Shown one piece after another: positions 1 to 7,397 of a stretch of 64,000 bases of DNA. The translations under genes were made by a program, and so were the position numbers. The stretch lies in contig JBCBMW010000006.1 of the NCBI GenBank assembly GCA_039822105.1, forward strand, positions 62,001-126,000, in the 5' to 3' direction. A model generated the notes under the pieces. That model did not search any database and was not told the DNA's origin. It saw only the letters and a list, made by a program, of their open reading frames with translations. The stretch's first letter is position 1, and the number at the start of each line of letters is the position of its first letter. The stretch comes from Parvularcula sp039822105 (lineage in GTDB: Bacteria > Pseudomonadota > Alphaproteobacteria > Caulobacterales > Parvularculaceae).

Positions 1-510
1 ATGGTGACGTTCCCCGTGACCGCTTGGCAGATCTATGCCTTTGTTGCGCCAGGGCTTTATAAGTCAGAACGCCGTACGATCCTGCCGTTCTTAATCGCTA
101 TCCCGTTCCTGTTCGCGGCAGGCATTGCGCTTGTGCACCAGTTGATCTTGCCCCTGGTGATGGACTTTGCGCTGGGCGTGGAAAGCCGGGCCGAGAGTTC
201 GGCGTCGGCCACGTACACGTTGTTCGTCAAAGTCGGGGACTACCTGAACTTGGCTTTGGCACTGATGCTGGGTTTTGGTTTTGCGTTTCAGTTGCCGGTC
301 ATCCTCAACCTTTTGGCTCGAGCCGGACTGGTGACCGCGAGTTGGCTTGCTGAGCATCGCCGCTACGCTATTGTTGTGATCTTTTTGGTGGCGGCGTTTT
401 TGACACCTCCCGATCCCATGAGTCAGATCGCTTTGGGCCTCACGATTATGGTGCTCTACGAAGTGTCGATCTTATCTGTGCGTTGGACACAAAAAAAAGC
501 GGAGGACTAG
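1..510 (+). CDS. tatC: Sec-independent protein translocase TatC, C-terminal part
   Basis: TatC is the polytopic inner-membrane receptor of the twin-arginine translocon. With TatA/TatB it exports folded, cofactor-bearing proteins carrying RR signal peptides. The visible 169 residues match the C-terminal two thirds of the family: hydrophobic helices around residues 25-50, 72-100 and 120-160, the FGFAFQLP stretch before the loop at about 85-92, and the TPPDPMSQ motif near residue 137, typical of TatC. Full TatC is usually about 250-280 residues, so the gene begins before the window and the first Met here is probably internal. The usual partners tatA and tatB would lie upstream, outside the window. 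The stop codon sits inside a hairpin that looks like a terminator. Confidence 0.95.
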   Translation: MVTFPVTAWQIYAFVAPGLYKSERRTILPFLIAIPFLFAAGIALVHQLILPLVMDFALGVESRAESSASATYTLFVKVGDYLNLALALMLGFGFAFQLPVILNLLARAGLVTASWLAEHRRYAIVVIFLVAAFLTPPDPMSQIALGLTIMVLYEVSILSVRWTQKKAED

Positions 511-520
511 CCCCCGCTTT
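496..520. terminator. Bidirectional terminator-like hairpin between tatC and the mucR-like gene
   Basis: Bases 496-502 (AAAGCGG) pair with 514-520 (CCGCTTT), with further GG/CC pairing inside. An A-run precedes the hairpin and Ts end its 3' arm, so it could act on both strands. It overlaps the tatC stop at 508-510 and lies between two convergent genes. Confidence 0.6.
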
Positions 521-558
521 CACCAAACTTGGTTTGTTCGGTTTGTTCTAGCGATTGG

Positions 559-1020
559 TTACGCGCTTTTGCGGCCACGCTTTTTAGTTGTTGCTTTTCG
601 TCCACCTTGTGTGCCGAGGCCAATTTGTTTGGCGAACTCTGAACGACGCTTCGCGTAGTTTGGAGCAACCATTGGGTAGTCAGCAGGAAGGCCCCATTTG
701 CGACGGTAGTCTTCTGGGCTCATGTTATACTGCGTACGAAGATAACGCTTCAACATCTTGAGTTGTTTGCCGTCTTCGAGGCACACCAAATAGTCGTCCG
801 TGATCGATTTCTTGACCGGAACGGCTGGTTTCAGCGGAACGTCTTCTTCGGTCGGAACACCAGAAAGGCCCGACAGCGTCTGGAAGGTGTTCTGAAGCAA
901 ATCTTGCAGTTGCTCAGCAGGAACGGAGTTATTGCTCACAAATGCTGCAACAATGTCGGTGGTCAGGGCCAACGTTTCCGATCTGTCGAGGCTGGCGGCG
1001 GTTTCGGTATTTTCAGTCAT
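559..1020 (-). CDS. mucR: Ros/MucR-family transcriptional regulator lacking most zinc ligands
   Basis: MucR/Ros proteins are alphaproteobacterial DNA-binding regulators of cell-cycle, envelope, exopolysaccharide and virulence genes. They bind AT-rich sites through a C-terminal fold that is usually zinc-bound. This 153-residue protein has the family length. It carries an N-terminal oligomerisation region (about 10-55), then YLVCLEDGKQLKMLKRYL at 77-94 and the signature blocks YRRKWGLPADYPMVAPNYA and RSEFAKQIGLG. In Ros the ligands are two Cys and two His in a C-x2-C-x9-H arrangement. Here the equivalents are C80, D83, Y93 and Q97/Y98, so a classical zinc site looks impossible. Some rhizobial homologues fold without zinc, so it may still bind DNA. 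It is monocistronic and convergent with tatC. The symbol is a family name; several paralogues are common. Confidence 0.88.
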   Translation of the reverse strand: MTENTETAASLDRSETLALTTDIVAAFVSNNSVPAEQLQDLLQNTFQTLSGLSGVPTEEDVPLKPAVPVKKSITDDYLVCLEDGKQLKMLKRYLRTQYNMSPEDYRRKWGLPADYPMVAPNYAKRRSEFAKQIGLGTQGGRKATTKKRGRKSA

Positions 1021-1211
1021 TGGTTAATTTCCAAGCTTCGAAGGATCAGTACCTAGTTAGAATGAAATATTCTCTCAAAAGTGGTACTGCCAGTAGTGTG
1101 AAGAGCAGGCTTTAGTGATCATCGCTACCTCTGCCAACAACAAAATTTGGTAAATAACAAAGAAAAGCAGGTTGAGACCAATCTGCTTTGCGCGTTTTGA
1201 GCGACTAAGAT

Positions 1212-1259
1212 GCACGCCAGAGCCCCTAGGCGGCTGGGCCTATCGGGCGTAAGGCGTGC
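1212..1259 (+). promoter_or_regulatory. Structured 5' leader of glyA, candidate riboswitch-like element
   Basis: A perfect 7-bp closing stem (GCACGCC at 1212-1218 with GGCGTGC at 1253-1259) encloses a GC-rich 34-nt core. Within it GCCC at 1222-1225 can pair with either GGGC at 1236-1239 or GGGC at 1245-1248, two mutually exclusive partners. The stem ends 23 nt before the glyA GTG, close enough to influence translation. glyA genes are often controlled by folate or ZTP riboswitches, but I could not match this sequence confidently to a known class. Confidence 0.4.
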
Positions 1260-1282
1260 GCTCAGAATGAAAGGGATGGCCT

Positions 1283-2584
1283 GTGGAAAAGACAATCGCG
1301 ACAGATGCTGGTTCAGCGGGTTTCAGTTTTGCAACGCCATTGGCAGAGACCGATGCTCAACTCTTCGCGATGATGGGCAAAGAGCTCGATCGGCAACAAA
1401 AGCAAATTGAGCTGATCGCATCAGAGAACATTGTCAGCCAAGCGGTGCTCGATGCTCAGGGTTCGGTGCTCACCAACAAGTATGCTGAGGGCTATCCTGG
1501 TCGTCGTTACTATGGCGGCTGTGAGTTTGTTGATGAGGTGGAGCGCCTCGCCATCGATCGGGCCAAGCGTTTGTTCGATTGCGAAGAGGCGATCGTTCAG
1601 CCGCACTCCGGTAGCCAAGCGAACCAAGCCGTGTTCATGGCACTGATTAAACCTGGCGCGAAGATCATGGGCCTTGATCTTGCCGCAGGTGGCCACCTGA
1701 CCCACGGGGCCAAGGTTAACCAGTCGGGCAAGTGGTTCCACGCGGTTCATTACGGTGTGCGCGACGGTGATGACCTCATTGATATGGATCTTGTCCGCGA
1801 TCGCGCGTTGGAAGAGCGTCCTGATCTTCTGATTGCTGGCGGCTCCGCCTATAGCCGGATCATCGACTTTGCGGCCTTCCGTGCGATTGCTGACGAAGTT
1901 GGCGCCTATTTTATGGTCGATATGGCTCACTTTGCTGGGCTGGTTGCGGGCGGTCACTATCCGTCGCCGCTGCCCCATGCCCACGCGGTGACCTCGACAA
2001 CGCACAAAACGCTCCGTGGACCACGCGGCGGGATCATCCTCACCAACGATAAGGACCTCGCGAAGAAGTACCGCTCGGCGCTCTTCCCAGGCATCCAAGG
2101 TGGGCCGCTGATGCACGTTGTTGCGGGTAAAGCGGCAGCGTTCGGCGAAGCGCTGACCCCAGAGTTCAAGCTCTACACCAAACAGGTGATCGAGAACGCC
2201 AAGGCGCTCGCTGCGGTCCTCGTCGAGGCAGGCTACGCGGTCGTCTCCGGCGGTACGGATACGCACGTCATGCTGGTCGACCTCCGCCCCAAAGGCGTGA
2301 AGGGCAACGCAGCGGAAGAGGCGCTGGAGCGAGCAGGGATGACCTGCAACAAAAACGGTGTGCCGAACGATCCTGAGAAGCCAGCGATCACGTCCGGCAT
2401 TCGCCTTGGTACCCCGGCGGGCACCAGCCGCGGCTTTGGCATTGCGGAGTTCCAACAGACAGGCCGCATGATCGCAGAGGTTCTCGACGGTCTTGCAGCG
2501 GGCGGGGACACCACGGAGCTCGAAAACAGGGTCCGCGGCGAAGTCGAGGCGCTCACCGCGCGTTTCCCGATCTACGCGGGATGA
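1283..2584 (+). CDS. glyA: Serine hydroxymethyltransferase
   Basis: This PLP enzyme interconverts serine plus tetrahydrofolate with glycine plus 5,10-methylene-THF and is the main source of one-carbon units. At 433 residues it has the usual length. Recognisable family blocks include QIELIASENIVS near residue 40, the TNKYAEGYPGRRYYGGCE substrate region, the cofactor histidine in VDMAHFAGL, and the PLP-lysine motif TSTTHKTLRGPRGG. Translation appears to start at a GTG preceded by AAAGGG. The upstream 1021-1282 region holds the structured leader at 1212-1259 and otherwise nothing I recognise. It stands alone here, with a hairpin after its stop. Confidence 0.97.
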   Translation: MEKTIATDAGSAGFSFATPLAETDAQLFAMMGKELDRQQKQIELIASENIVSQAVLDAQGSVLTNKYAEGYPGRRYYGGCEFVDEVERLAIDRAKRLFDCEEAIVQPHSGSQANQAVFMALIKPGAKIMGLDLAAGGHLTHGAKVNQSGKWFHAVHYGVRDGDDLIDMDLVRDRALEERPDLLIAGGSAYSRIIDFAAFRAIADEVGAYFMVDMAHFAGLVAGGHYPSPLPHAHAVTSTTHKTLRGPRGGIILTNDKDLAKKYRSALFPGIQGGPLMHVVAGKAAAFGEALTPEFKLYTKQVIENAKALAAVLVEAGYAVVSGGTDTHVMLVDLRPKGVKGNAAEEALERAGMTCNKNGVPNDPEKPAITSGIRLGTPAGTSRGFGIAEFQQTGRMIAEVLDGLAAGGDTTELENRVRGEVEALTARFPIYAG

Positions 2585-2595
2585 ATTCAGAATAT

Positions 2596-2628
2596 CGCCA
2601 TTGTACCGGCTGAGCCGGTTCGATGGCG
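2596..2628 (+). terminator. Hairpin downstream of glyA, probable terminator
   Basis: CGCCAT at 2596-2601 pairs with ATGGCG at 2623-2628, and an inner 6-bp stem (2605-2610 with 2614-2619) closes a TGA loop. There is no clear T-run after it, so intrinsic termination is plausible but not certain. It lies between the glyA stop and the converging VPLPA-CTERM gene. Confidence 0.4.
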
Positions 2629-2661
2629 TTGATGCTTCGAACAGATAGGCGAGACGGCCGT

Positions 2662-3453
2662 CTAGCGCTTCAGTTTGCGTCCGAGGACAGCGGCGCCAGC
2701 AAGGAACATCCAAGCTGCCGCTGGGAGAGGGATGGGGTCGACAACCTCTCCAGCCGTATCGGATGCTGCGATCAGCAGGTTGTCGAACGCCGCATAGCCG
2801 CCGCTCAGGAGATCAATCCGTAAGGTGACATTCCCGTTGGTGTTGCCGGTCGTTGAGAGGGGAATGACGAAGTTCCGCCAGTCAAAGACTTCACGCTCAG
2901 ACGCCACGCCGGACACAGTGGCTTGATCAAGCACAGTTCCGCTTCCCGTTGTCCGGTTACCCGACGGATTGTCGAACAGGGTGAATTGAAACGTGGGAAC
3001 GGAACCGCCGACCGGCACGAAAGGCGCGCCGAACGTGCTAAGATCGACGCTCGAGATGTCGATACTGAGGTTGAAAAAGTCCGCGTCGCCGACGTTAAAC
3101 GACAGGCCCAGCAGATCGTTCTGTGCGCTTGAAAGCATGCCGATGGCAAAGTTCTCGCCGATGCCTGTCGGGTCCGACCAGCCAGTGCCGTGAGCAGCGG
3201 TGCCGCCGCCGCGCTCTGATCCAGAGACATTCAGCACTTCAACGGTGAAGGCCTGCGCAAACTGAAAGCCTGGCGGCTGTCCGCCGTAGTTCTGGTTCAC
3301 CGCATCACTATCGATGTCGAGATCGCCGCCATCGTTTTCATAGGATGCAGGATTCTCGAAGTCCTGATCATAAAGTACGACCGTGCTGGCGTGTGCGGTT
3401 GTTGCGCTGGTTAAGGCTGTGACGCAGGCAAGTGCGCCAATCCAATGGTTCAT
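2662..3453 (-). CDS. Exported VPLPA-CTERM sorting-domain protein of unknown function
   Basis: The 263-residue product has an N-terminal signal peptide (about 1-22, ending THA-ST). Its mid region is beta-rich with Gly, Asn and Asp. The C-terminus is a proteobacterial sorting signal: IPLPAAAWMFLAGAAVLGRK, that is a PLPA motif, a hydrophobic helix and a basic tail. Such signals are recognised by an exosortase/rhomboid-type machinery that retains or processes surface and matrix proteins. No exosortase or EPS locus is in this window, so its processing enzyme must be encoded elsewhere. The central region resembles the jelly-roll-like passengers common in PEP-CTERM proteins, but I recognise no specific domain. 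It is divergent from nrdR and converges on glyA. Confidence 0.8.
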   Translation of the reverse strand: MNHWIGALACVTALTSATTAHASTVVLYDQDFENPASYENDGGDLDIDSDAVNQNYGGQPPGFQFAQAFTVEVLNVSGSERGGGTAAHGTGWSDPTGIGENFAIGMLSSAQNDLLGLSFNVGDADFFNLSIDISSVDLSTFGAPFVPVGGSVPTFQFTLFDNPSGNRTTGSGTVLDQATVSGVASEREVFDWRNFVIPLSTTGNTNGNVTLRIDLLSGGYAAFDNLLIAASDTAGEVVDPIPLPAAAWMFLAGAAVLGRKLKR

Positions 3454-3581
3454 ATGGCCCCCCTCTAAAAATGTGCCGATTTCAAGATTTTACCGTGTTG
3501 CTCACAGGTCCGTCAAAGCTCCTTCACAGCTGGTGGCTGTCATCATTTGGACTTTCCACAGGAGCGAGCTAAGCGCCGACC

Positions 3582-4040
3582 ATGCGATGCCCTTTTTGCG
3601 GTGGTGAAGACACGCAGGTGAAGGATTCAAGGCCCGCCGATGACGGGGCTGCGATCCGGCGCCGGCGCTTGTGCAACTCGTGCGGTGCACGGTTCACGAC
3701 ATTCGAACGTGTGCAGTTGCGCGAACTGGTGGTGCTCAAGTCGTCGGGCCGCAAAGTGCCGTTCGACCGTGAGAAGCTGCAACGCTCCATTCTGATCGCC
3801 ACGCGCAAGCGGGATATCGACCAGGAAACGATTGACCGAACGGTCTCCAACATTGTCCGCACACTGGAACAAACGGGCGAGACCGAGGTGACAAGCCGCA
3901 CAATCGGCCAACATGTCATGCAGGCTCTAAGAGAGATCGACGACGTTGCCTTTGTTCGTTATGCGAGCGTCTACCGCAATTTCACGGAGGCGAAGGACTT
4001 CGAAGCCTTCCTCCGAGAAGATATGGATCAACCCGAATGA
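3582..4040 (+). CDS. nrdR: Transcriptional repressor NrdR
   Basis: NrdR is a zinc-ribbon/ATP-cone repressor that senses the ATP/dATP balance and represses ribonucleotide reductase operons. The 152-residue protein starts MRCPFCGGEDTQVKDSRP. The zinc ribbon is formed by CPFC at 3-6 and CNSC at 31-34, followed by the conserved GARFTTFERV. An ATP-cone occupies about residues 49-139 with the family KSSGRKVPFDREKL block. Its stop overlaps the nusB start by 4 bases, giving an nrdR-nusB-thiL operon. The alphaproteobacterial arrangement usually has rib genes between nrdR and nusB; they are absent here. Confidence 0.97.
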   Translation: MRCPFCGGEDTQVKDSRPADDGAAIRRRRLCNSCGARFTTFERVQLRELVVLKSSGRKVPFDREKLQRSILIATRKRDIDQETIDRTVSNIVRTLEQTGETEVTSRTIGQHVMQALREIDDVAFVRYASVYRNFTEAKDFEAFLREDMDQPE

Positions 4041-4519
4041 GCGCTGACACTTACGCCAAAGCCCGGCGCGATGGCCGCACCATGGCTCGCCTCGCTGCCG
4101 TCCAGGCGCTCTATCAGATGGAGCAGTCGGGCACGGGTTCTGAGGCGATCATTCGCGAGTTTGAAAGCCATCGCCTTGGCGGTGAGCTTGATGGCGCCGC
4201 CATTCGTCAGGCTGATGACGAGTTCTTTGGCGATCTCGTTCGCGGCGTTGTCGATGCCCAGCGGCCGATTGATCCGCTGCTTGCCCGCAATCTGGCCCAG
4301 GGCTGGACGCTCAAGCGGCTCGACGCCACGGCGCGGGCGATCCTCCGCTGCGGCACCTATGAGCTGGTCCGCCGGGCCGATGTGCCAGCGAAAGTGGTGA
4401 TCGACGAGTATGTCGAGATCGCCTCTGACTTTTTCGGTGAGGGTGAAAGCGAGCCCAAGTTCATCAACGCGGTGCTCGAGGCGTGCGGACGTGAGGCGCG
4501 GGCCGACGAGTTTGCGTAA
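4037..4519 (+). CDS. nusB: Transcription antitermination factor NusB
   Basis: NusB is a small all-helical RNA-binding protein. With NusE (S10) it binds boxA RNA and supports antitermination of rRNA operons. The 160-residue product has the expected opening (ARLAAVQALYQMEQSG at about residues 16-31). It also has the C-terminal pattern with LRCGTYEL near residue 110, VVIDEYVEIA and KFINAVLE. The start overlaps nrdR by 4 bases, and thiL follows after 6 bases, so all three are probably translated from one message. Confidence 0.95.
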   Translation: MSADTYAKARRDGRTMARLAAVQALYQMEQSGTGSEAIIREFESHRLGGELDGAAIRQADDEFFGDLVRGVVDAQRPIDPLLARNLAQGWTLKRLDATARAILRCGTYELVRRADVPAKVVIDEYVEIASDFFGEGESEPKFINAVLEACGREARADEFA

Positions 4520-4525
4520 GCGCTG

Positions 4526-5461
4526 ATGGGCGAGTTTGACCTCATCGCGCGGCACCTGGCTCCCTTGGCCGGGCCGGGCGCGCGAGGTCTGACCGATGAC
4601 GTTGCGAGCCATGCTGGTCAGGTGGTGACCAAAGACATCCTGGTCGAAGGCGTGCATTTCCTTGCGACTGATCCCATCGATCTGGTTGCTCGCAAGGCGT
4701 TGCGGGTGAACCTCTCTGATGTGATTGCCAAAGGTGCTCAGCCCACGGCCTATATGCTGGGCATGGTGTGGCCGAAAGGAACGCCAGAGGCGACCTTCGC
4801 GGCCTTTGCCGGTGGTCTGAAAGACGAGCAGGGGCTCAGCGGCATCACGCTTCTCGGCGGAGACACCACCGCTAGCCCCACGATGATGATCAGTGTTACG
4901 ATGTTTGGTGTCCCAGGGCCTCGCGGCATCATCGGACGGGATGGCGCGGAGCCAGGTGATGCTCTCATGGTCACCGGCACAATCGGTGACGGGTGGCTCG
5001 GGCTCGAAGCAGCAAAGAAGGCGCCACCGGCCAGCGACGCCGCCTCCTTGCCCTACAGGTTGCCAGCCATTCCCCTTGGCGCACACGAAGTGATTGCTCA
5101 GTATGCTAAGGGGTCGCTCGACGTATCCGACGGCTTGATAGCCGATGCCGGACATCTTGCGACGACGAGCGGTGTCACGATCGACATTAATGCCAGCGCT
5201 GTTCCGCTCTCACCTTTGGGTACACAGATGAGAGCCGAAGGCCGATTGGTCGATCTTGTCGCAGGCGGCGATGACTACCAGGCGCTGTTTACCATTGATC
5301 CCGCCGATATCGATCATGTGCTGGCCCAAACACCGCCCGGTGTGAGGGTGACACGTATAGGGACAGTCACAGGTCGAGAGCAGGCCGGCTGTGTGCGTTT
5401 GCTGGGGGCGGACGGAAAAGAAATCCCAATCAAACAAGCAGGTTGGGATCATTTCCGCTGA
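4526..5461 (+). CDS. thiL: Thiamine-monophosphate kinase
   Basis: ThiL phosphorylates thiamine monophosphate with ATP to give thiamine diphosphate, the active cofactor. The 311-residue protein has the PurM/ThiL-type fold. It starts MGEFDLIARHLAPLA, a family-typical N-terminus, followed by the Asp-rich loop LTDDVASH, ALRVNLSDVIAKGA, and LLGGDTTASP near residue 112. The second domain has GSLDVSDGLIADAGHL near 193 and VAGGDDYQALFT near 246, both conserved. It is the last gene of the nrdR-nusB cluster. The following 269 bases up to the next gene contain no gene that I can support. Confidence 0.96.
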   Translation: MGEFDLIARHLAPLAGPGARGLTDDVASHAGQVVTKDILVEGVHFLATDPIDLVARKALRVNLSDVIAKGAQPTAYMLGMVWPKGTPEATFAAFAGGLKDEQGLSGITLLGGDTTASPTMMISVTMFGVPGPRGIIGRDGAEPGDALMVTGTIGDGWLGLEAAKKAPPASDAASLPYRLPAIPLGAHEVIAQYAKGSLDVSDGLIADAGHLATTSGVTIDINASAVPLSPLGTQMRAEGRLVDLVAGGDDYQALFTIDPADIDHVLAQTPPGVRVTRIGTVTGREQAGCVRLLGADGKEIPIKQAGWDHFR

Positions 5462-5730
5462 TGCTTGATAGGCGGAAAGCGCGTTTGTCGCACCCCTGGA
5501 GCCGTCTGTGATAAGATAATATTTGTGCGCTCTATCGTTCCAAATTCACTGATGCATACGATCAATAAGTACTATTCCAAACACAACGCCAACTGATCAT
5601 TGCGCAGTGCAACAAATGCACTACCTTTCTCCTCAACAGAGAGAGAACGCATCGATTTGCTCCGTAGGGCGAGGACGTGCGGGACCCTCATAGTGACCGT
5701 TGTCAGTTAGATAAGGGACTGAGCAAACCG

Positions 5731-6036
5731 ATGACCAAGACACTTTTCGCTGCGGCCACCGCCGCCATGATTTCTCTCGCCTCGGCTTCGGCCCAGGACG
5801 TGACTGTTCGTTTCGACACGCAGGCTCTTGAAACCCGTGCGGGTACAGAGCGTGTTTACGAGACACTGACGCGCCGTGTGCGTTCGGCCTGCAATGACGG
5901 CACGGTCGCCTCTCGTATGTCGCACGCAGCGGTCTCCGCCTGCGAGACCGACATGATGGATCAGCTGGTGAGCTCCATCAATCGCCCAGAACTCTTCGCG
6001 TTCCACAACACCGAAACCCAGTACGCGGGCCAGTAA
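5731..6036 (+). CDS. UrcA-family small exported protein
   Basis: The 101-residue product has a signal peptide (about residues 1-22, ending ASA-QD). A compact domain follows with RVYETLTRRVRSAC and a second Cys in AVSACETDMMDQLV, which probably form a disulfide in the periplasm. This matches the UrcA family of uncharacterised proteins found in Caulobacterales and relatives. I chose the ATG at 5731 because a longer GTG start at 5677 would add a charged stretch before the signal peptide. Its biochemical function is unknown. It sits just upstream of tRNA-Arg. Confidence 0.7.
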   Translation: MTKTLFAAATAAMISLASASAQDVTVRFDTQALETRAGTERVYETLTRRVRSACNDGTVASRMSHAAVSACETDMMDQLVSSINRPELFAFHNTETQYAGQ

Positions 6037-6086
6037 CAGGTCAAGGGTGACGCCGCGGCGAGATCCGTTTAAAGGATCACCTCGGC

Positions 6087-6160
6087 GTCCCCGTAGCTCA
6101 TCAGGATAGAGCGACAGATTCCTAATCTGTAGGTAGCAGGTTCGAGTCCTGCCGGGGACA
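6087..6160 (+). tRNA. tRNA-Arg (anticodon CCT)
   Basis: The acceptor stem GTCCCCG/CGGGGAC, D-arm GCTC...GAGC, anticodon arm ACAGA-TTCCTAA-TCTGT and T-arm GCAGG-TTCGAGT-CCTGC all fold. The anticodon is CCT (decodes AGG). No CCA is encoded. Its 3' 46 bases are repeated exactly at 7352-7397, marking it as an integration site. Confidence 0.96.
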
Positions 6161-6161
6161 C
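6116..6161 (+). repeat. Left attachment-site copy inside tRNA-Arg (46 bp)
   Basis: The bases from within the anticodon stem to one base past the tRNA end are identical to 7352-7397. This is the standard att signature of an element that integrated at a tRNA 3' end and regenerated it. Confidence 0.92.
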
Positions 6162-6371
6162 GTTAAATATCAATGCCTTAGCAGCTGTTAAGCGGAGCTT
6201 GCTATGAGCGTTAGACAATTTGCTAGACATTTCATTCGAAAACTATGTTCCCGTTTTGGACCTGCTAAACGGCCTCTTTGCGATATCATCGGCGTCCTTC
6301 AGCCGAGGCAAGTTTCTTCGAATTCACGTAGAACTGAGGTCAAGGATATTCACTCCTTGTCAATTGGCACT

Positions 6372-6390
6372 ACCTATCATAATGATAGGT
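6372..6390. promoter_or_regulatory. Perfect 19-bp palindromic operator of the toxin-antitoxin operon
   Basis: The sequence is ACCTATCAT-A-ATGATAGGT, with 9-bp perfect arms around one base. It ends 2 bases before the proposed toxin ATG at 6393. It overlaps a plausible -10 (TAATGA, 6380-6385) placed 17 bp after a -35-like TTGTCA (6357-6362). It is therefore a likely autorepression site, and the transcript could be leaderless or nearly so. Confidence 0.7.
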
Positions 6391-6392
6391 TC

Positions 6393-6734
6393 ATGACGAA
6401 GGTCGTGAAGCTTGGCGCGCCTGAAGACGAGCCAGATAACTTAACTAAAGCAATTGCGCGAACGAAAGTTCGAGAAATTGCGGTTGATTCATCGCGCGTG
6501 CAGTTCACGAGCCATGTCTTAGAGAGGATGGAGGAGCGAGAGATAACAACGAGGCACGTGATGACGACGCTTCGTAAAGGTTCGGTGCCTGACGATCCAT
6601 TGTGGGACGCTAACCATTCAGATTGGAAAGTCTGTGTGGTTCATCGAGCGGCGGGAGCAGAAATAGAAGTGGTGGCGGCAATTGATTGGCCTGATCAGCT
6701 TGTCATTGTGACTGCGATAAAACGGAGAACGTAG
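6393..6734 (+). CDS. DUF4258-type putative toxin
   Basis: The 113-residue protein has the DUF4258 pattern: FTSHVLERMEEREITTRHVM followed by a short LRKG turn and antiparallel strands ending VIVTAIKRRT. The family is RelE/MqsR-like in outline and is commonly encoded next to MqsA-type antitoxins, where it is taken to be an mRNA-interfering toxin. I chose the ATG at 6393 over the longer frame from 6204. The palindromic operator lies immediately upstream, and the extra N-terminus (Arg/Cys-rich) does not look like this family. The antitoxin gene follows after 5 bases. Toxicity is inferred from family and gene pairing, not shown by sequence. Confidence 0.72.
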   Translation: MTKVVKLGAPEDEPDNLTKAIARTKVREIAVDSSRVQFTSHVLERMEEREITTRHVMTTLRKGSVPDDPLWDANHSDWKVCVVHRAAGAEIEVVAAIDWPDQLVIVTAIKRRT

Positions 6735-6739
6735 ATATC

Positions 6740-7195
6740 ATGACCGATCTACATCATTATAAAGCCTGTGGCTTGGATAATGTGTGGCTCGTAAATGGTT
6801 TTGAAGTTAGAAATACAACATACGGAGAGACAGTTTCTTACTTCGACATAGACGGACTACACTCAGTGATCGGAAAAACGATCGCTAAAGATACTTCTCC
6901 ATTATCTCCTAAGGAATTTCGGTTCCTCCGGAGAGAAATGGATTTAACGCAAAAGTCTGTTGCCGCAATCTTTGAGGTAGCAGAGCTGACTGTTGGAAGG
7001 TGGGAGCGGGGAACCACTAATATTCCGGGGGCTGCGGCTGCGGCACTGCGGATGCTTTATCTCGGCTTTTGCGATCACGGAGAAATAAAGGATGCCGTTG
7101 ACCGACTGGCTCAACTCGACAAGGCATTAGAAACACCGGAAGCACGCATTTTTGCAGTGCATGCTGATAATTGGCGGTTTGATGAAGCTGCCTGA
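6740..7195 (+). CDS. MqsA/XRE-type antitoxin and autoregulator
   Basis: This 151-residue protein begins with the MqsA-like module YKACGLDNVWLVNGFEV and IDGLHSVIGKTI. A Cro/C1-type helix-turn-helix follows at about residues 54-92 (FRFLRREMDLTQKSVAAIFE, then ELTVGRWERG). Such proteins neutralise a toxin encoded just upstream and repress the operon. Only one Cys remains in the N-terminal module, so the classical MqsA zinc site is not present. Gene order is toxin first, as in mqsRA and higBA. The 19-bp palindrome at 6372-6390 is the obvious operator candidate. A strong hairpin terminator follows. Confidence 0.8.
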   Translation: MTDLHHYKACGLDNVWLVNGFEVRNTTYGETVSYFDIDGLHSVIGKTIAKDTSPLSPKEFRFLRREMDLTQKSVAAIFEVAELTVGRWERGTTNIPGAAAAALRMLYLGFCDHGEIKDAVDRLAQLDKALETPEARIFAVHADNWRFDEAA

Positions 7196-7211
7196 CAAGG
7201 GTGACACAAAG

Positions 7212-7233
7212 AGGGGGCGGAAAGCCGCCCCCT
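7212..7233 (+). terminator. Intrinsic-type terminator of the toxin-antitoxin operon
   Basis: A perfect stem of AGGGGGCGG with CCGCCCCCT closes an AAAG tetraloop 16 bases after the antitoxin stop. The following T-run is short. Confidence 0.65.
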
Positions 7234-7351
7234 TACAACCAGACAGTTGCACAGAAAATGCTAGACACTTGAACCCTAAAGTATTGATTTTTCTGGTGTG
7301 TACAAATGAAGAACCAGACAGCTAAGTCATTGATTTTATTTGAACTCAATA

Positions 7352-7397
7352 AGATTCCTAATCTGTAGGTAGCAGGTTCGAGTCCTGCCGGGGACAC
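7352..7397 (+). repeat. Right attachment-site copy: duplicated 3' half of tRNA-Arg (46 bp)
   Basis: Exact copy of 6116-6161 without the acceptor 5' strand, D-arm or 5' part of the anticodon arm, so it is not a functional tRNA. It marks the right boundary of the mini-island. Confidence 0.92.

Larger units (their letters stand above)
6162..7397. mobile_element. 1.24-kb tRNA-Arg mini-island carrying only a toxin-antitoxin-like pair
   Basis: The segment is bounded by the tRNA-Arg 3' end and an exact 46-bp duplicate of it, and looks visibly richer in A/T than its neighbours. It encodes a two-gene toxin-antitoxin-like operon with its own operator and terminator, and nothing else. There is no integrase, so it is either a decayed element or a unit moved in trans by a related integrase. 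Two direct repeats near the right end (AACCAGACAG at 7237-7246 and 7312-7321; ATTGATTTT at 7283-7291 and 7329-7337) could be leftover integrase arm sites. Confidence 0.8.

Noticed and set aside
533..549. GTTC-GGTTT-GTTC as a LexA box
   Set aside because: The spacing is 5 bases rather than the 7 of the alphaproteobacterial motif.
1421..2713. 430-residue frame antisense to glyA
   Set aside because: Shadow of glyA; composition and lack of any family motif argue against a gene.
4028..5155. 375-residue frame antisense to nusB-thiL
   Set aside because: Shadow frame overlapping two well-supported genes; no start signal.
7352..7397. Second tRNA-Arg gene
   Set aside because: Only the 3' half is present; it lacks the acceptor 5' strand and D-arm and is an att duplicate.
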